Both the position numbers and the translations under genes were made by a program. Below the pieces are notes generated by a model. It had not been told where the DNA came from. It saw only the letters and a list, made by a program, of their open reading frames with translations, and did no database searches. Below, in pieces: positions 43,878 to 52,899 of a DNA stretch of 64,000 nt; the stretch's first letter is position 1; each line of letters begins with the position of its first letter. Origin of the DNA: UBA4742 sp963773335 (lineage in GTDB: Bacteria > Actinomycetota > Acidimicrobiia > Acidimicrobiales > Acidimicrobilacustridaceae); contig CAVZAT010000004.1 of assembly GCA_963773335.1 (NCBI GenBank), positions 1,240,001-1,304,000 on the forward strand, given 5' to 3'.

Positions 43878-44552
43878 TCATGCTGGGGACGAACCCAGGC
43901 CGGCGGTCTGCTCGATTCGGCGAGCCGCGGCCGCCACCGCCTGGCCGTATCGGCGCCCCGGCTCCTTCGAGATCCGCTCGACAGGCCCCGACACACTCAC
44001 CGCGGCCACCGGCCGACCACCTTCACCGAGCACCGGGGCACTGACCGAAGCCACCCCCGCCTCCCGCTCGCCGACGCTCTGCACCCACCCCGCCTCCGCC
44101 GACCCACCGGACTCGCCCAGGAGCACCCGACCCGCCGAGCCGGCGTCGAGGGGCAACGAGGCGCCCATGGGCACGATGGTGCGCAGGCCGTGGGGCGACT
44201 CCAACGCCGCGATGCACACCCGCCGGTCGCCTTCACGCACGTAGAGCTGCACCGACTCGCCGGTCTCGTCGCGCAGGGCCCGCAGGGCCGGCAGGGCCGC
44301 GCTGGCCAGCGGCAGGCCCTCGGCGGCCCGGCGCCCCAGGGCCACCAGGCGCACGCCCAGGGCGAACCGTCCATCGGGGTCGCGGCGCACGAACCCGTGG
44401 TCCTCCAGGGCCACGGCCAGGCGATGGGCGGTGGCCCGGGACAGCCCGGTGGCCTCCACCAGCTCAGCCAACGAGGACGGAGACCGCTCGAGCGCCACCA
44501 GCAGGCAGACCGCCTTGTCGATCACGCCCACACCGCTTACACTCTGTTCCAT
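43878..44552 (-). CDS. IclR-family regulator (NdgR/LtbR-like)
   Basis: IclR-type regulator of 224 residues. The winged helix is SVSGVGVIDKAVCLLVALER with LAELVEATGLSRATAHRLAV, followed by the effector-binding domain containing VREGDRRVCIAALESPHG and LPLDAGSAGRVLLGE. It is divergent from leuC, the position of NdgR/LtbR (also AreB), which represses leuCD and tryptophan or antibiotic genes in other actinobacteria. The intergenic region carries overlapping dyads at 44557-44587, likely its own operator. Confidence 0.9.
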   Translation of the reverse strand: MEQSVSGVGVIDKAVCLLVALERSPSSLAELVEATGLSRATAHRLAVALEDHGFVRRDPDGRFALGVRLVALGRRAAEGLPLASAALPALRALRDETGESVQLYVREGDRRVCIAALESPHGLRTIVPMGASLPLDAGSAGRVLLGESGGSAEAGWVQSVGEREAGVASVSAPVLGEGGRPVAAVSVSGPVERISKEPGRRYGQAVAAAARRIEQTAGLGSSPA

Positions 44553-44556
44553 TGCC

Positions 44557-44587
44557 TGAGACTAGATTCTCAGATATTGAGATTCAA
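44557..44587. promoter_or_regulatory. Operator array between the IclR gene and leuC
   Basis: Three overlapping dyads: TGAGA-N6-TCTCA (44557-44572), CTCA-N5-TGAG (44569-44581) and TTGA-N3-TCAA (44577-44587). The position in the divergent promoter fits an NdgR/LtbR-type operator (inference). Confidence 0.6.
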
Positions 44588-44649
44588 GTCCGGAGACCGA
44601 GTGAGAACGTGGGACCTCATGCCCACCTGACAGAGTGCGAGGCCCCGCC

Positions 44650-46056
44650 ATGGCCGAAGCCAGGACCCTGAGCGAGAAGATCTGGGACGACCACGTGGTC
44701 CACCGCGGTCCCGATGAACCCGACCTGCTCTACATCGACCTGCACCTGGTCCACGAGGTGACGTCACCCCAGGCTTTCGACGGCCTGCGCCTGGCCGGCC
44801 GGCGGGTCCGCCGACCCGACCTGACCGTGGCCACCGAGGATCACAACGTGCCCACCGCCGACATCGACCGGCCCATCGCCGATCCGATCTCGCGCAAGCA
44901 GGTCGAGGTGTTGCGGGCCAACTGCGCCGAGTTCGGCATCGCCGAGTACCCGATGGGCGATCCCGACCAGGGCATCGTCCACATCATCGGGCCCGAGCAA
45001 GGCCTCACCCAACCGGGCATGACCATCGTGTGCGGCGACAGCCACACCTCCACCCACGGCGCCTTCGGGGCCCTGGCCTTCGGCATCGGCACCAGCGAGG
45101 TCGAACACGTGCTGGCCACCCAGACCCTGCCCCAGCAGCACCCGGGCACGATGGCGGTGACCGTCGAGGGCGAGCTACCCGCGGGCGTCACCGCCAAGGA
45201 CCTCATCCTCGCCATCATCGGGCGCATCGGCACCGGCGGCGGGATCGGCTCAATCATCGAGTACCGAGGCTCTGCGGTAGCCGGGCTGTCCATGGAAGGG
45301 CGCATGACGGTGTGCAACATGTCCATCGAGGCGGGCGCCCGGGCCGGGCTCATCGCACCCGACGACACCACCTTCTCCTATCTTGAGGGCCGTCGCCACG
45401 CCCCCACCGGCGCGGCATGGGAGCAGGCGCTCGACCACTGGCGGTCCCTGCCCACCGACCCGGGCGCCACCTTCGACAAGGAAGTGACCCTGGCCGCCCC
45501 CGACCTCGAGCCCCACGTGAGCTGGGGCACCAACCCCGGTCAGGTGATCCCTCTGGGCCAGTCCGTGCCTGACCCCGACCAGTTCGCCGATCCCGCGGCT
45601 CGCGAAGCGGCCGCCCGGGCCCTCGAGTACATGGGCCTGACCGCGGGCACGCCCATGCGCCAGGTCCCCGTCGACACCGTGTTCATCGGCTCGTGCACCA
45701 ACGGCCGCATCGAGGACCTCCGTGCCGCCGCGGAGGTGGTCCGAGGGCGCAAGGTGCGCGCCGGCATGCGGGCCATGGTGGTGCCCGGTTCGTTCCGGGT
45801 GAAGGCCCAGGCCGAGGCCGAGGGCCTCGACCAGGTGCTGGTGGCCGCCGGCTTCGACTGGCGTGAGCCCGGCTGCTCGATGTGTCTGGCCATGAACCCC
45901 GACAAGCTCCAGCCCGGCGAGCGGGCCGCGTCCACCAGCAACCGCAACTTCGAGGGACGCCAGGGCCGGGGTGGGCGCACCCACCTGGTGTCGCCGGCTG
46001 TGGCCGCGGCCACCGCCGTGGCCGGCACCTTCGCCAGCCCCGCCGATCTCACGTAA
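44650..46056 (+). CDS. leuC: 3-isopropylmalate dehydratase large subunit
   Basis: Aconitase-type Fe-S enzyme subunit of 468 residues, isomerising 2- to 3-isopropylmalate with LeuD. The cluster ligands are in FIGSCTNGRIEDL and GCSMCLAMNPD. Other blocks: ATEDHNVPTADIDRP, CGDSHTSTHGAFGALAFGIG, EAGARAGLIAPDDTTF. The length is normal. ATG at 44650 is chosen; an upstream codon at 44635 would add five residues. It forms an operon with leuD, 39 bases downstream, and is divergent from the IclR-type gene. Confidence 0.95.
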   Translation: MAEARTLSEKIWDDHVVHRGPDEPDLLYIDLHLVHEVTSPQAFDGLRLAGRRVRRPDLTVATEDHNVPTADIDRPIADPISRKQVEVLRANCAEFGIAEYPMGDPDQGIVHIIGPEQGLTQPGMTIVCGDSHTSTHGAFGALAFGIGTSEVEHVLATQTLPQQHPGTMAVTVEGELPAGVTAKDLILAIIGRIGTGGGIGSIIEYRGSAVAGLSMEGRMTVCNMSIEAGARAGLIAPDDTTFSYLEGRRHAPTGAAWEQALDHWRSLPTDPGATFDKEVTLAAPDLEPHVSWGTNPGQVIPLGQSVPDPDQFADPAAREAAARALEYMGLTAGTPMRQVPVDTVFIGSCTNGRIEDLRAAAEVVRGRKVRAGMRAMVVPGSFRVKAQAEAEGLDQVLVAAGFDWREPGCSMCLAMNPDKLQPGERAASTSNRNFEGRQGRGGRTHLVSPAVAAATAVAGTFASPADLT

Positions 46057-46095
46057 TCACGACCGCCTGCCCCCAGGGCGGCTGAGAGGATCACC

Positions 46096-46695
46096 ATGGA
46101 ACCCGTCATCGTCGTCACCGGCACGGCTGTCCCCCTGCAACGCTCGGACGTGGACACCGACCAGATCATCCCCAGCGACTGGCTCAAGCGAGTGGAGCGC
46201 ACCGGCTTCGGCGCCGGGCTGTTCGCGGAGTGGCGCGACGACCGGGACTTCGTGCTCAACCAGGAGCAGTACCAGGGCGCAACCATCCTGGTGGCCGGCC
46301 CGAACTTCGGCACCGGCTCGTCACGCGAGCACGCCGTGTGGGCGATCATGGACTACGGCTTCCAGGCCGTGATCTCGCCCCGATTCGCCGACATCTTCCG
46401 CAACAACAGCACCAAGAACGGGCTCATCCCCGTTCAGGTCGACCCGGAGGTGGGCCAGGCGCTGCTCGACGCGGTGGCGGCGGACCCCACGCTGGAGCTG
46501 ACCATCGACGTGGCCGCCCGCACCCTGTCGGCCCCGGCCATCGGCCTCGAGGTCGGCTTCCCGCTGGACGACGCGACCCAGCACCGGTTCCTGGAGGGTC
46601 TCGACGACATCGGGATCAGCCTGGGTCACCAGGACCACATCGCCGCCCATGAGTCCACGCGCCCGTCGCACCGCCCGCGGGTCGAGCGCGCCTAG
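46096..46695 (+). CDS. leuD: 3-isopropylmalate dehydratase small subunit
   Basis: LeuD of 199 residues, the swivel domain that completes the LeuC active site. RSDVDTDQIIPSDWLKRVER, the loop GPNFGTGSSREHAVWAIMDY and VISPRFADIFRNNSTKNGLI are diagnostic. The C-terminal tail (after about residue 180) is longer than in E. coli and of no clear function. It ends by overlapping the convergent GGDEF gene by four bases. Confidence 0.95.
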   Translation: MEPVIVVTGTAVPLQRSDVDTDQIIPSDWLKRVERTGFGAGLFAEWRDDRDFVLNQEQYQGATILVAGPNFGTGSSREHAVWAIMDYGFQAVISPRFADIFRNNSTKNGLIPVQVDPEVGQALLDAVAADPTLELTIDVAARTLSAPAIGLEVGFPLDDATQHRFLEGLDDIGISLGHQDHIAAHESTRPSHRPRVERA

Positions 46696-48641
46696 CTCGG
46701 GGTCTCGGGCTCCACCTGCTGGATGCGGTACCGGTTGCCACCGGTGGCCTTGGCCCGGTACATGGCCTGGTCGGCCACGGTCAGGATCCGGTCACCGCTG
46801 GCGTGATCGCCACTCGCCACGGCCACCCCCACCGAGATTCCCACCTGGGTCTGCTCCTCGCCGACCTCGAACGGTCGGCCGATGGCGTCGATGACCCGGT
46901 CGGCCAACCCGGCCAGGACATCGGGATCGTCAGCCCCGTCGCAGATGATCACGAACTCGTCACCCCCCACCCGCGCCACCATGTCCTCACCGCGGATGAT
47001 GGCGCACAGGCGCTCGGCGATCTCGACCAGCACCCGATCGCCCGCCGCGTGGCCGAAGCGATCGTTGACCTCCTTGAACCGGTCCAGGTCGCAGAACAGC
47101 ACGGCCACCCTGCGACCGGTCCCCCGCGCCCGCTCCACCACCTCGTCGAGGTGCTCGGTGAACAGGGCGCGGTTGGCCAGGCCGGTGAGGTGATCGGAGG
47201 TGGCCAGGTGGCGCAGCCGCCGCTCGGCCTCCTTCAGGCCACTGATGTCTCGGGCCACCATGGCCACCCAGTCCAGCTCACCGCTCTCGTTGCGCCCGAC
47301 CACGCCCAGGGCTGATACGGGCAGGGTCCGATCCGGCGCCACCCGCAGGCCGATCTCGCCGTGGAAGGTGTCCGAGGTGGCCACCACGGCCAGCCCCTGG
47401 TTGATGAAGTCCTCTCGGTCCTCGAGCAGATCACCCAGACTTCCGGTGCCGCCGGCGGCCTCGTTGTCGGCCAGGATCTGGGCCAGGGCGGCGTTGGTGT
47501 GCAGGATCTCGCCAGTGGGGCGGAAGATGGCCACGAAGTCCGACGTGGCGTCGAGCATCTGCAACAGCCGCTCGGACTCGGCCCTCGCCACCACCTCCGC
47601 GGTCACGTCCTCCAGGGCCACGATCACGCCCACTGGCTGGTTCCGGCCGTCGAGATGCGGGGCCACCCGCACCCGCATGCTCCCCCGACTCCCGTCGGGC
47701 AAGAGGCAGGGGATGGTCACGGTGGTGGCGGCCGCACCCACCAGTCCGGCGGCCACCAGCTCGTCCAAGGCTCGGCGGTGCGGGCCCACGAACCGGTCCC
47801 GCCAAGCGGTGGCGTCGTCGGTCTCACCGAACCCCAGCAGATCACGACCCACCCGGCTGAGGTACATCACCTGCTCGATGCGGTTCATCAACAGGATGCC
47901 GATGGGCGCGGCCTCGGCCAGCGACAACATGGGACCGTCGGTCTGGGCCACCGACTCCAGCTCGGAGCCGGCGTCGATGTTGCGCACCTGCACCACCACG
48001 CCACCCAGATCAGGGTGATCGACCCGGCTGGCGCCGACCAGCTCGATGAGCTGCCAGATGTCGTCGTTGGCCACGGCCCGGGAGCGGACGATGCGGTTGA
48101 GGCGGCTGGCGGGCCGACGAGCCAGGTCGGCGAACGCCTCGAGCACCATGGGCAGGTCCTCGGGGTGGAGGCGCTCCACGGGATGGGTGCCCAGGTTGGC
48201 CGTGCCTCCGGGCACGCGTGCCGCCAACGCGTCGGACTGCCAGAGCAGCCGCCCGTCGGCGTCGAGCAGCAGGGTCGAGTCGGCCACGGCATCGATGACC
48301 GCCCCCAGACGCCGTTCCGTGGCCAGATCGCGCAGCGCCACCAGGATGCGTCCGTCCGATCCCCCGGTCGCGGTCAGCCCCACAGGCGCACCGGAGCTGA
48401 GGCGAACCGCCACCTCGGCGGACCCCGGCCCAGCCTGGGTCAGCACCGCCTGGCTGAGGACGGCGTCGAGCCGGACGCGGTCGGCGGGGTCCACCAGATC
48501 CGCCAGCGGGGTACCGACCAGCTCCTGCACCCTCGCGGCCATCAGCGCGGCGGCGGCCGGCGACGCGTCCTGCACCACGCCCGACCCGAGCACCAGCAGC
48601 GGGCTGGGCACCTCGTCCACGGGCACGGCCTGACGCGCCAC
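46692..48641 (-). CDS. PAS-domain diguanylate cyclase (GGDEF)
   Basis: Signalling protein of about 650 residues making c-di-GMP. Several PAS-like domains occupy residues 1-470 (for example LMNRIEQVMYLSRVGRDLLG, and LQMLDATSDFVAIFRPTGEI). The GGDEF domain follows DHLTGLANRALFTEHLDEVV and contains RVGGDEFVIICDG, so the active site is intact. An inhibitory I-site RxxD (RGED) lies five residues before GGDEF, so product inhibition is likely. No EAL domain or membrane helix is seen. GTG at 48641 is preferred to a TTG at 48779. Confidence 0.88.
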   Translation of the reverse strand: MARQAVPVDEVPSPLLVLGSGVVQDASPAAAALMAARVQELVGTPLADLVDPADRVRLDAVLSQAVLTQAGPGSAEVAVRLSSGAPVGLTATGGSDGRILVALRDLATERRLGAVIDAVADSTLLLDADGRLLWQSDALAARVPGGTANLGTHPVERLHPEDLPMVLEAFADLARRPASRLNRIVRSRAVANDDIWQLIELVGASRVDHPDLGGVVVQVRNIDAGSELESVAQTDGPMLSLAEAAPIGILLMNRIEQVMYLSRVGRDLLGFGETDDATAWRDRFVGPHRRALDELVAAGLVGAAATTVTIPCLLPDGSRGSMRVRVAPHLDGRNQPVGVIVALEDVTAEVVARAESERLLQMLDATSDFVAIFRPTGEILHTNAALAQILADNEAAGGTGSLGDLLEDREDFINQGLAVVATSDTFHGEIGLRVAPDRTLPVSALGVVGRNESGELDWVAMVARDISGLKEAERRLRHLATSDHLTGLANRALFTEHLDEVVERARGTGRRVAVLFCDLDRFKEVNDRFGHAAGDRVLVEIAERLCAIIRGEDMVARVGGDEFVIICDGADDPDVLAGLADRVIDAIGRPFEVGEEQTQVGISVGVAVASGDHASGDRILTVADQAMYRAKATGGNRYRIQQVEPETPS

Positions 48642-48787
48642 CAACTCTCGACCCCTCTCTCCGCGAAACGAGCCCGCGCCCGCCCTCTGCCCCTGTGTTT
48701 CGGCGGCGCAGGCCCGAGGGCTGAACAAGCGCTGGGATTTCGGGTCGGACGGCCTAGGCCGATCGACTCCACCCGGCAACGGCGCCC

Positions 48788-50356
48788 TCAGCCGAGGTCG
48801 ACGGCATGCACCGACACGATGCCGTCGGTGGCCTCCAGGCCGGACACGACGTCGGCCGACACGCTCGAGCTGGTGGCCAGAACCATGAGGGCACCCAGGC
48901 CTGCGGCCGACTGGCCCACGTGGATGCCGGCGATGTTGATGCCGGCGTCGCCCAGCTGCGTGCCGACGGCGCCGATCATCCCCGGACGGTCGTCGTTGCG
49001 CACGACCAGCATGTGCGGCGACGGGGGGACGTCCACCGTGTGGTCGTCCACCATGACGATCCGGGCCTCACCGGCCAACCCCACCAGCGTGGCAGCCAGG
49101 GCGTGGTCGCCACCGCGCACGGTGATCAGGTTCACGAAGTCGTGGGCGGTGGTGGTGGCCGACTCGCGCACACCGATGCCGTTCTCGTCTGCCAGCTGCG
49201 GAGCGTTGACGAACGAAACCGGCTCCACGCTGATCCGGCCGAAGTAGCCCTTGAGCAGCGACAGGGTGAGGATGCGGGTGTCGTAGCCCGCGATCTGGCC
49301 CTGGTACTCGACCTCGAGTGAGTCGGTGGCGGGTCCGACCAGCGAGGCCAGGAGCTCACCCAGGCGTTCGGCCAGCGACAGGAAGGGTCGCACCGTCTCG
49401 GAGGCCTCTGCGGCGCTCACGTTCACCGCGAAGGGCACGAACTCGCCGGCCAGGGCCAGCTCGACCTGCTCGGCGATGGTGTCGCCGGCCTTGTCCTGGG
49501 CTTCGTGCGTACTGGCCCCGAGGTGCGGGGTGACCACCACCGAGTCGAGTGCGAACAGGGGCGACTCGGTGGTCGGCTCGTGTTCGAACACGTCCAGGGC
49601 GGCGCCTCCCAGACGACCGGAGGAGATGGCTTCGCCCAGCGCGGCCTCGTCCACGATGCCCCCCCGGCCGACGTTGATGACCCGAAGGCCCGGCTTGGCC
49701 TTGGCCAGCAGCTCGGCGCCCACCAGCCCGACCGTGTCGGGCGTCTTGGTGACGTGGATGGTCATGAAGTCGGCCACCGCCACCAGCTCGTCCAGGTCGA
49801 CCAGCTCCACGCTCAACTGCCGGGCCCGGTCGTTGGACACGAACGGGTCGTAGGCCACCAGCCGCATCCCGAAGGCCAGGGCCCGCTGGGCCACCAGCTT
49901 GCCGATGCGGCCCAGTCCGACGATCCCGAGGGTCTTGTCGCTCAACTCGACGCCGGTCCAGCGCGACCGTTCCCACCGACCTCCCACCAGCGCGGCATGG
50001 GCCTGGGGGACGTTGCGCGCCTGGGCCAGGAGCATGGCCATCGTGTGCTCGGCCGCCGACAGCACGTTGGACTGAGGAGCGTTGACCACCATGACGCCCT
50101 GGGCGGTGGCCGCGGCCACATCCACGTTGTCGAGCCCGATGCCGGCACGGCCCACGACCACCAGGTCGCGACCCGCCTCGAGCACGGCCGGGGTGACGGT
50201 GGTGGCGGACCGGATGATCAGCGCTTGGGCGCCCACCACCGCCTCGAGCAGCTGGTCGGGGGCGAGGTCGAGCACCACGTCGACCTGGTGGCCGGCGGCC
50301 CGCAAGCGCTCCAGCCCACCGTCGGCGATCGGTTCGGTAACCAGGATGCGGGCCAT
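48788..50356 (-). CDS. serA: D-3-phosphoglycerate dehydrogenase
   Basis: NAD enzyme of 522 residues starting serine synthesis. SRWTGVELSDKTLGIVGLGR then IGKLVAQRALAFG is the nucleotide-binding region, LVVVGRAGIGLDNVDVAAAT the substrate motif, and DVFEHEPTTESPLF with VVVTPHLGASTHEAQDKAG the catalytic His region. The long C-terminus has the allosteric-substrate-binding domain and an ACT domain (MLVVRNDDRPGMIGAVGTQ), the type I layout of mycobacteria, so serine feedback is likely. ATG at 50356. serC lies 3.8 kb away on the other strand. Confidence 0.95.
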   Translation of the reverse strand: MARILVTEPIADGGLERLRAAGHQVDVVLDLAPDQLLEAVVGAQALIIRSATTVTPAVLEAGRDLVVVGRAGIGLDNVDVAAATAQGVMVVNAPQSNVLSAAEHTMAMLLAQARNVPQAHAALVGGRWERSRWTGVELSDKTLGIVGLGRIGKLVAQRALAFGMRLVAYDPFVSNDRARQLSVELVDLDELVAVADFMTIHVTKTPDTVGLVGAELLAKAKPGLRVINVGRGGIVDEAALGEAISSGRLGGAALDVFEHEPTTESPLFALDSVVVTPHLGASTHEAQDKAGDTIAEQVELALAGEFVPFAVNVSAAEASETVRPFLSLAERLGELLASLVGPATDSLEVEYQGQIAGYDTRILTLSLLKGYFGRISVEPVSFVNAPQLADENGIGVRESATTTAHDFVNLITVRGGDHALAATLVGLAGEARIVMVDDHTVDVPPSPHMLVVRNDDRPGMIGAVGTQLGDAGINIAGIHVGQSAAGLGALMVLATSSSVSADVVSGLEATDGIVSVHAVDLG

Positions 50357-50452
50357 GGCTTCATCCTGGCCGCTGGGCCCAACCGGCCGCCAACCCGTCG
50401 CCGGCTCTCCGTGCACCGCCCCCGCCCGCCTCGGGCGGCGGTCGGCCGAGGC

Positions 50453-50845
50453 TCAGCCGCCGGAGAGCTTGAAGGTCACGAAGAAGGCCAGCAGGGGCAC
50501 GACGATCAGCACGGCGATGGCCACCAACACCGGGATCCACATCGAGCGCACCGACCGGGTGATCTCGTCGTCGCGGTCGCCCAGCACCTCCGCTGCGTCG
50601 GGCAGGCCCAGGACCTCCCGGGCCCGCCGGAAGTCCTCGGCCAGCACGGCCACGCCGAAGCGTGCGCCGTCATGGCTGACCTGGCTGTCGATCCCTTCGG
50701 CGGCCAGGTCGACCGAGGCCGGCTCGATCTCGACGTCCGCACCGACGCCCCGCTCGATCAGGGTCGCGGCCGCGGCGTGCGCCTCCCGCTTGGTGCCGTA
50801 CCACTGCAACACGTCCATGCCGTCGGCGCCCGCTCCAGTATCCAT
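50453..50845 (-). CDS. Small DUF2007-like protein with C-terminal membrane helix
   Basis: Protein of 130 residues. The N-terminal part (GTKREAHAAAATLIERGVGA, HDGARFGVAVLAEDFRRARE) resembles the DUF2007 domain of putative signal-transducing proteins. The C-terminus is a single hydrophobic helix (WIPVLVAIAVLIVVPLLAFF), so it is tail-anchored. It lies between serA and the S9 peptidase. Function unknown. Confidence 0.7.
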   Translation of the reverse strand: MDTGAGADGMDVLQWYGTKREAHAAAATLIERGVGADVEIEPASVDLAAEGIDSQVSHDGARFGVAVLAEDFRRAREVLGLPDAAEVLGDRDDEITRSVRSMWIPVLVAIAVLIVVPLLAFFVTFKLSGG

Positions 50846-50863
50846 TGGGTGCCTGCTCCCGCG

Positions 50864-52897
50864 TCAGAGGTTGTCGATGACCACCGGTTCAATCGGCTCG
50901 GCCAAGTCGAAGTCGAACACTTTGGAGTAAAAGTACAGCTCGGCTTCGAGCGCCCGCTTGATGGTGGAGGCTTGGCGGAAGCCGTGCTGCTCGCCCTCGA
51001 AGGCCAGGTAGGCCACGGGGAGGCCCTTGTCGCGGACCGCGGCCACGATCATCTCGGACTGCGCCGGCGGCACGATCTCGTCCTCCAGTCCCTGCAGCAC
51101 CAGCAGCGCGCAGTCGAAGCCCTGCACGTGGTGGATCGGGGAACGCTCCCGGTAGCGCTCGGCCTCGGCCGGGAACGGACCCACCAGGGAATCGAGGTAG
51201 CGGGACTCGAACTTGTGGGTGTCTCGGGCCAGGGCCTCGAGGTCGGCCACCCCGTACAGGCTGGTGCCGGCCCGGAAGTCGTCGCGGAAGGCCAGCGCGG
51301 CCAAGGTGGTGTAACCGCCGGCGCTGCCACCCCGGATGGCCAGACGCTCGGCGTCGACCAGCCCGGCGTCCGCCAGGTGGCGGGCCACCGCAACGCAGTC
51401 GTCGACATCAGCCACCCCCCACTGGCCGGAGAGGGCCTGGCGGTACTCGCGTCCGAAGCCGGTGCTGCCGCGGTAGTTGACGTCGACGACGGCGAAGCCC
51501 CGTGACGTCCAGTACTGGATGCTCAGGCTCAGCTGGGGTCGAGCCGCCGAGGTGGGTCCACCGTGGCTCAGGACCAGCAGCGGCGGCGCAGAGCCCTCCG
51601 GGGCGCGGGCCTGCGGATGGGTCGGTGCATAGAACACCGCGTGGGTCCGCGAGCCGTCCGCCAGCTCGACGGTCAAGGACTTGGGCTCAGAGAACCACTC
51701 GGTCCCCAGACCCAGCGGGCGGCCGGGCCGGATGATCCCGATGGTGGCTTCGCCGTGCACGGGCAGGTCAGCCACTGCCACCACCGTCTCACGCCGAGGC
51801 GAGCCTCCCAGGAACACGAAGCCGTGGCCGTAGGGGCGCAGGGAGGCGAGCGCGACGAACTCGGCCTCCAGATCGACCACCACGTCGGCCGAGGCCGCGC
51901 CCGCGGAACCCTCGCCGGACCCGCTTCCCGGCGACCCGGTCGCCTGTGGGGTGACGACGGCCAGGTGGTCGAGGCCACCCGAGGCGTAGGCGATGGCTAC
52001 CCGCCCGTCGGCAAGGAAGGCGTATCGGGACTGGCCGAACACCCAATGAGGGACCCCGATCTCGGCCTCGAGGGGAGCCACCGCCCGGACTTCCCCGGCG
52101 ACATCGATGCGGTACAGGTTCCACCAGTTGGAGCGGTCGGACAGGAACCAGAGCGACCCGTCGGGATGCCACTCGGGCTGGGTCACCGACTCATCGCGGC
52201 CCCCGGCCCGCACCGTGGGCGTCGACAGCGTGCAGCCACCCTCCCCACTGACCAGGTCCGCCACCACCAGCTCGCTGCCGTCCCAGGGCATGTCGGGGTG
52301 GTTCCACTGGATCCAGCACAGGCGGCTGCCGTCGGGGCTCACCCGGGGCGCAGCCACGAAATCGGGGCCCGACACCAGCACCTGCGGTTCGCCCGGCTGG
52401 CCGAAGGGCGCGGCCCGCACGGCCACGATCTCGTTGCGGGCCTCGGCCGCGCCGGGGTCGTGACGCTCCCGCACGCAGATCACCCAACGCCCGTCGGCGG
52501 TGAGGACGCCGTCGGCGTAGCGGTCACCCTGGGGCACGGCCGGTTCGGGTGTGAGCACGACCGGTGCCAGGAAGGTGCCGGGCTCGAAATCGGGGTCGAT
52601 GCGGTAGAGGCGCTGATCCGACCAGTTGGCGAAGAACAAGGTGTCGTCGTGGAGCCACCAGGCCCCGCCGCCGTATTCGTGGACCCGAGTCCGCGCCGAG
52701 CAGCCCTCGGGCAACACGTCGACGTCGCGACCACCCGGCTCGTGGCGCACGATCATCACCCGGCCGCCTTGTTGTGGGCGCAGCTCGGACCACCAGATGT
52801 CGTCGTCGCCGGCCGCGACCTCCCCCAGACTGACCGCGGCCTCCACCACCAGCTCGGCGGTAATGGCGGAGGACCAGGATCCGTAGGGCTGTTCCAT
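50864..52897 (-). CDS. S9-family prolyl oligopeptidase-like peptidase
   Basis: Peptidase of 677 residues. The N-terminal beta-propeller (about 1-390) shows repeated PDGS, WDGSELVVADLVSG and LSDRSNWWNLYRID blades. The C-terminal alpha/beta-hydrolase has FAVVDVNYRGSTGFGREYRQ, the nucleophile elbow AIRGGSAGGYTTLAALAF (Ser in GGSAGGY), VLQGLEDEIVPPAQSEM (Asp) and EGEQHGFRQAS (His). No signal peptide, so it is cytoplasmic. ATG at 52897 follows the aminotransferase stop by two bases. Confidence 0.88.
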   Translation of the reverse strand: MEQPYGSWSSAITAELVVEAAVSLGEVAAGDDDIWWSELRPQQGGRVMIVRHEPGGRDVDVLPEGCSARTRVHEYGGGAWWLHDDTLFFANWSDQRLYRIDPDFEPGTFLAPVVLTPEPAVPQGDRYADGVLTADGRWVICVRERHDPGAAEARNEIVAVRAAPFGQPGEPQVLVSGPDFVAAPRVSPDGSRLCWIQWNHPDMPWDGSELVVADLVSGEGGCTLSTPTVRAGGRDESVTQPEWHPDGSLWFLSDRSNWWNLYRIDVAGEVRAVAPLEAEIGVPHWVFGQSRYAFLADGRVAIAYASGGLDHLAVVTPQATGSPGSGSGEGSAGAASADVVVDLEAEFVALASLRPYGHGFVFLGGSPRRETVVAVADLPVHGEATIGIIRPGRPLGLGTEWFSEPKSLTVELADGSRTHAVFYAPTHPQARAPEGSAPPLLVLSHGGPTSAARPQLSLSIQYWTSRGFAVVDVNYRGSTGFGREYRQALSGQWGVADVDDCVAVARHLADAGLVDAERLAIRGGSAGGYTTLAALAFRDDFRAGTSLYGVADLEALARDTHKFESRYLDSLVGPFPAEAERYRERSPIHHVQGFDCALLVLQGLEDEIVPPAQSEMIVAAVRDKGLPVAYLAFEGEQHGFRQASTIKRALEAELYFYSKVFDFDLAEPIEPVVIDNL

Positions 52898-52899
52898 GT

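Noticed and set aside
44601..44630. Short ORF (MRTWDLMPT) before leuC as a leader peptide
   Set aside because: Only one branched-chain codon and no terminator hairpin follows.
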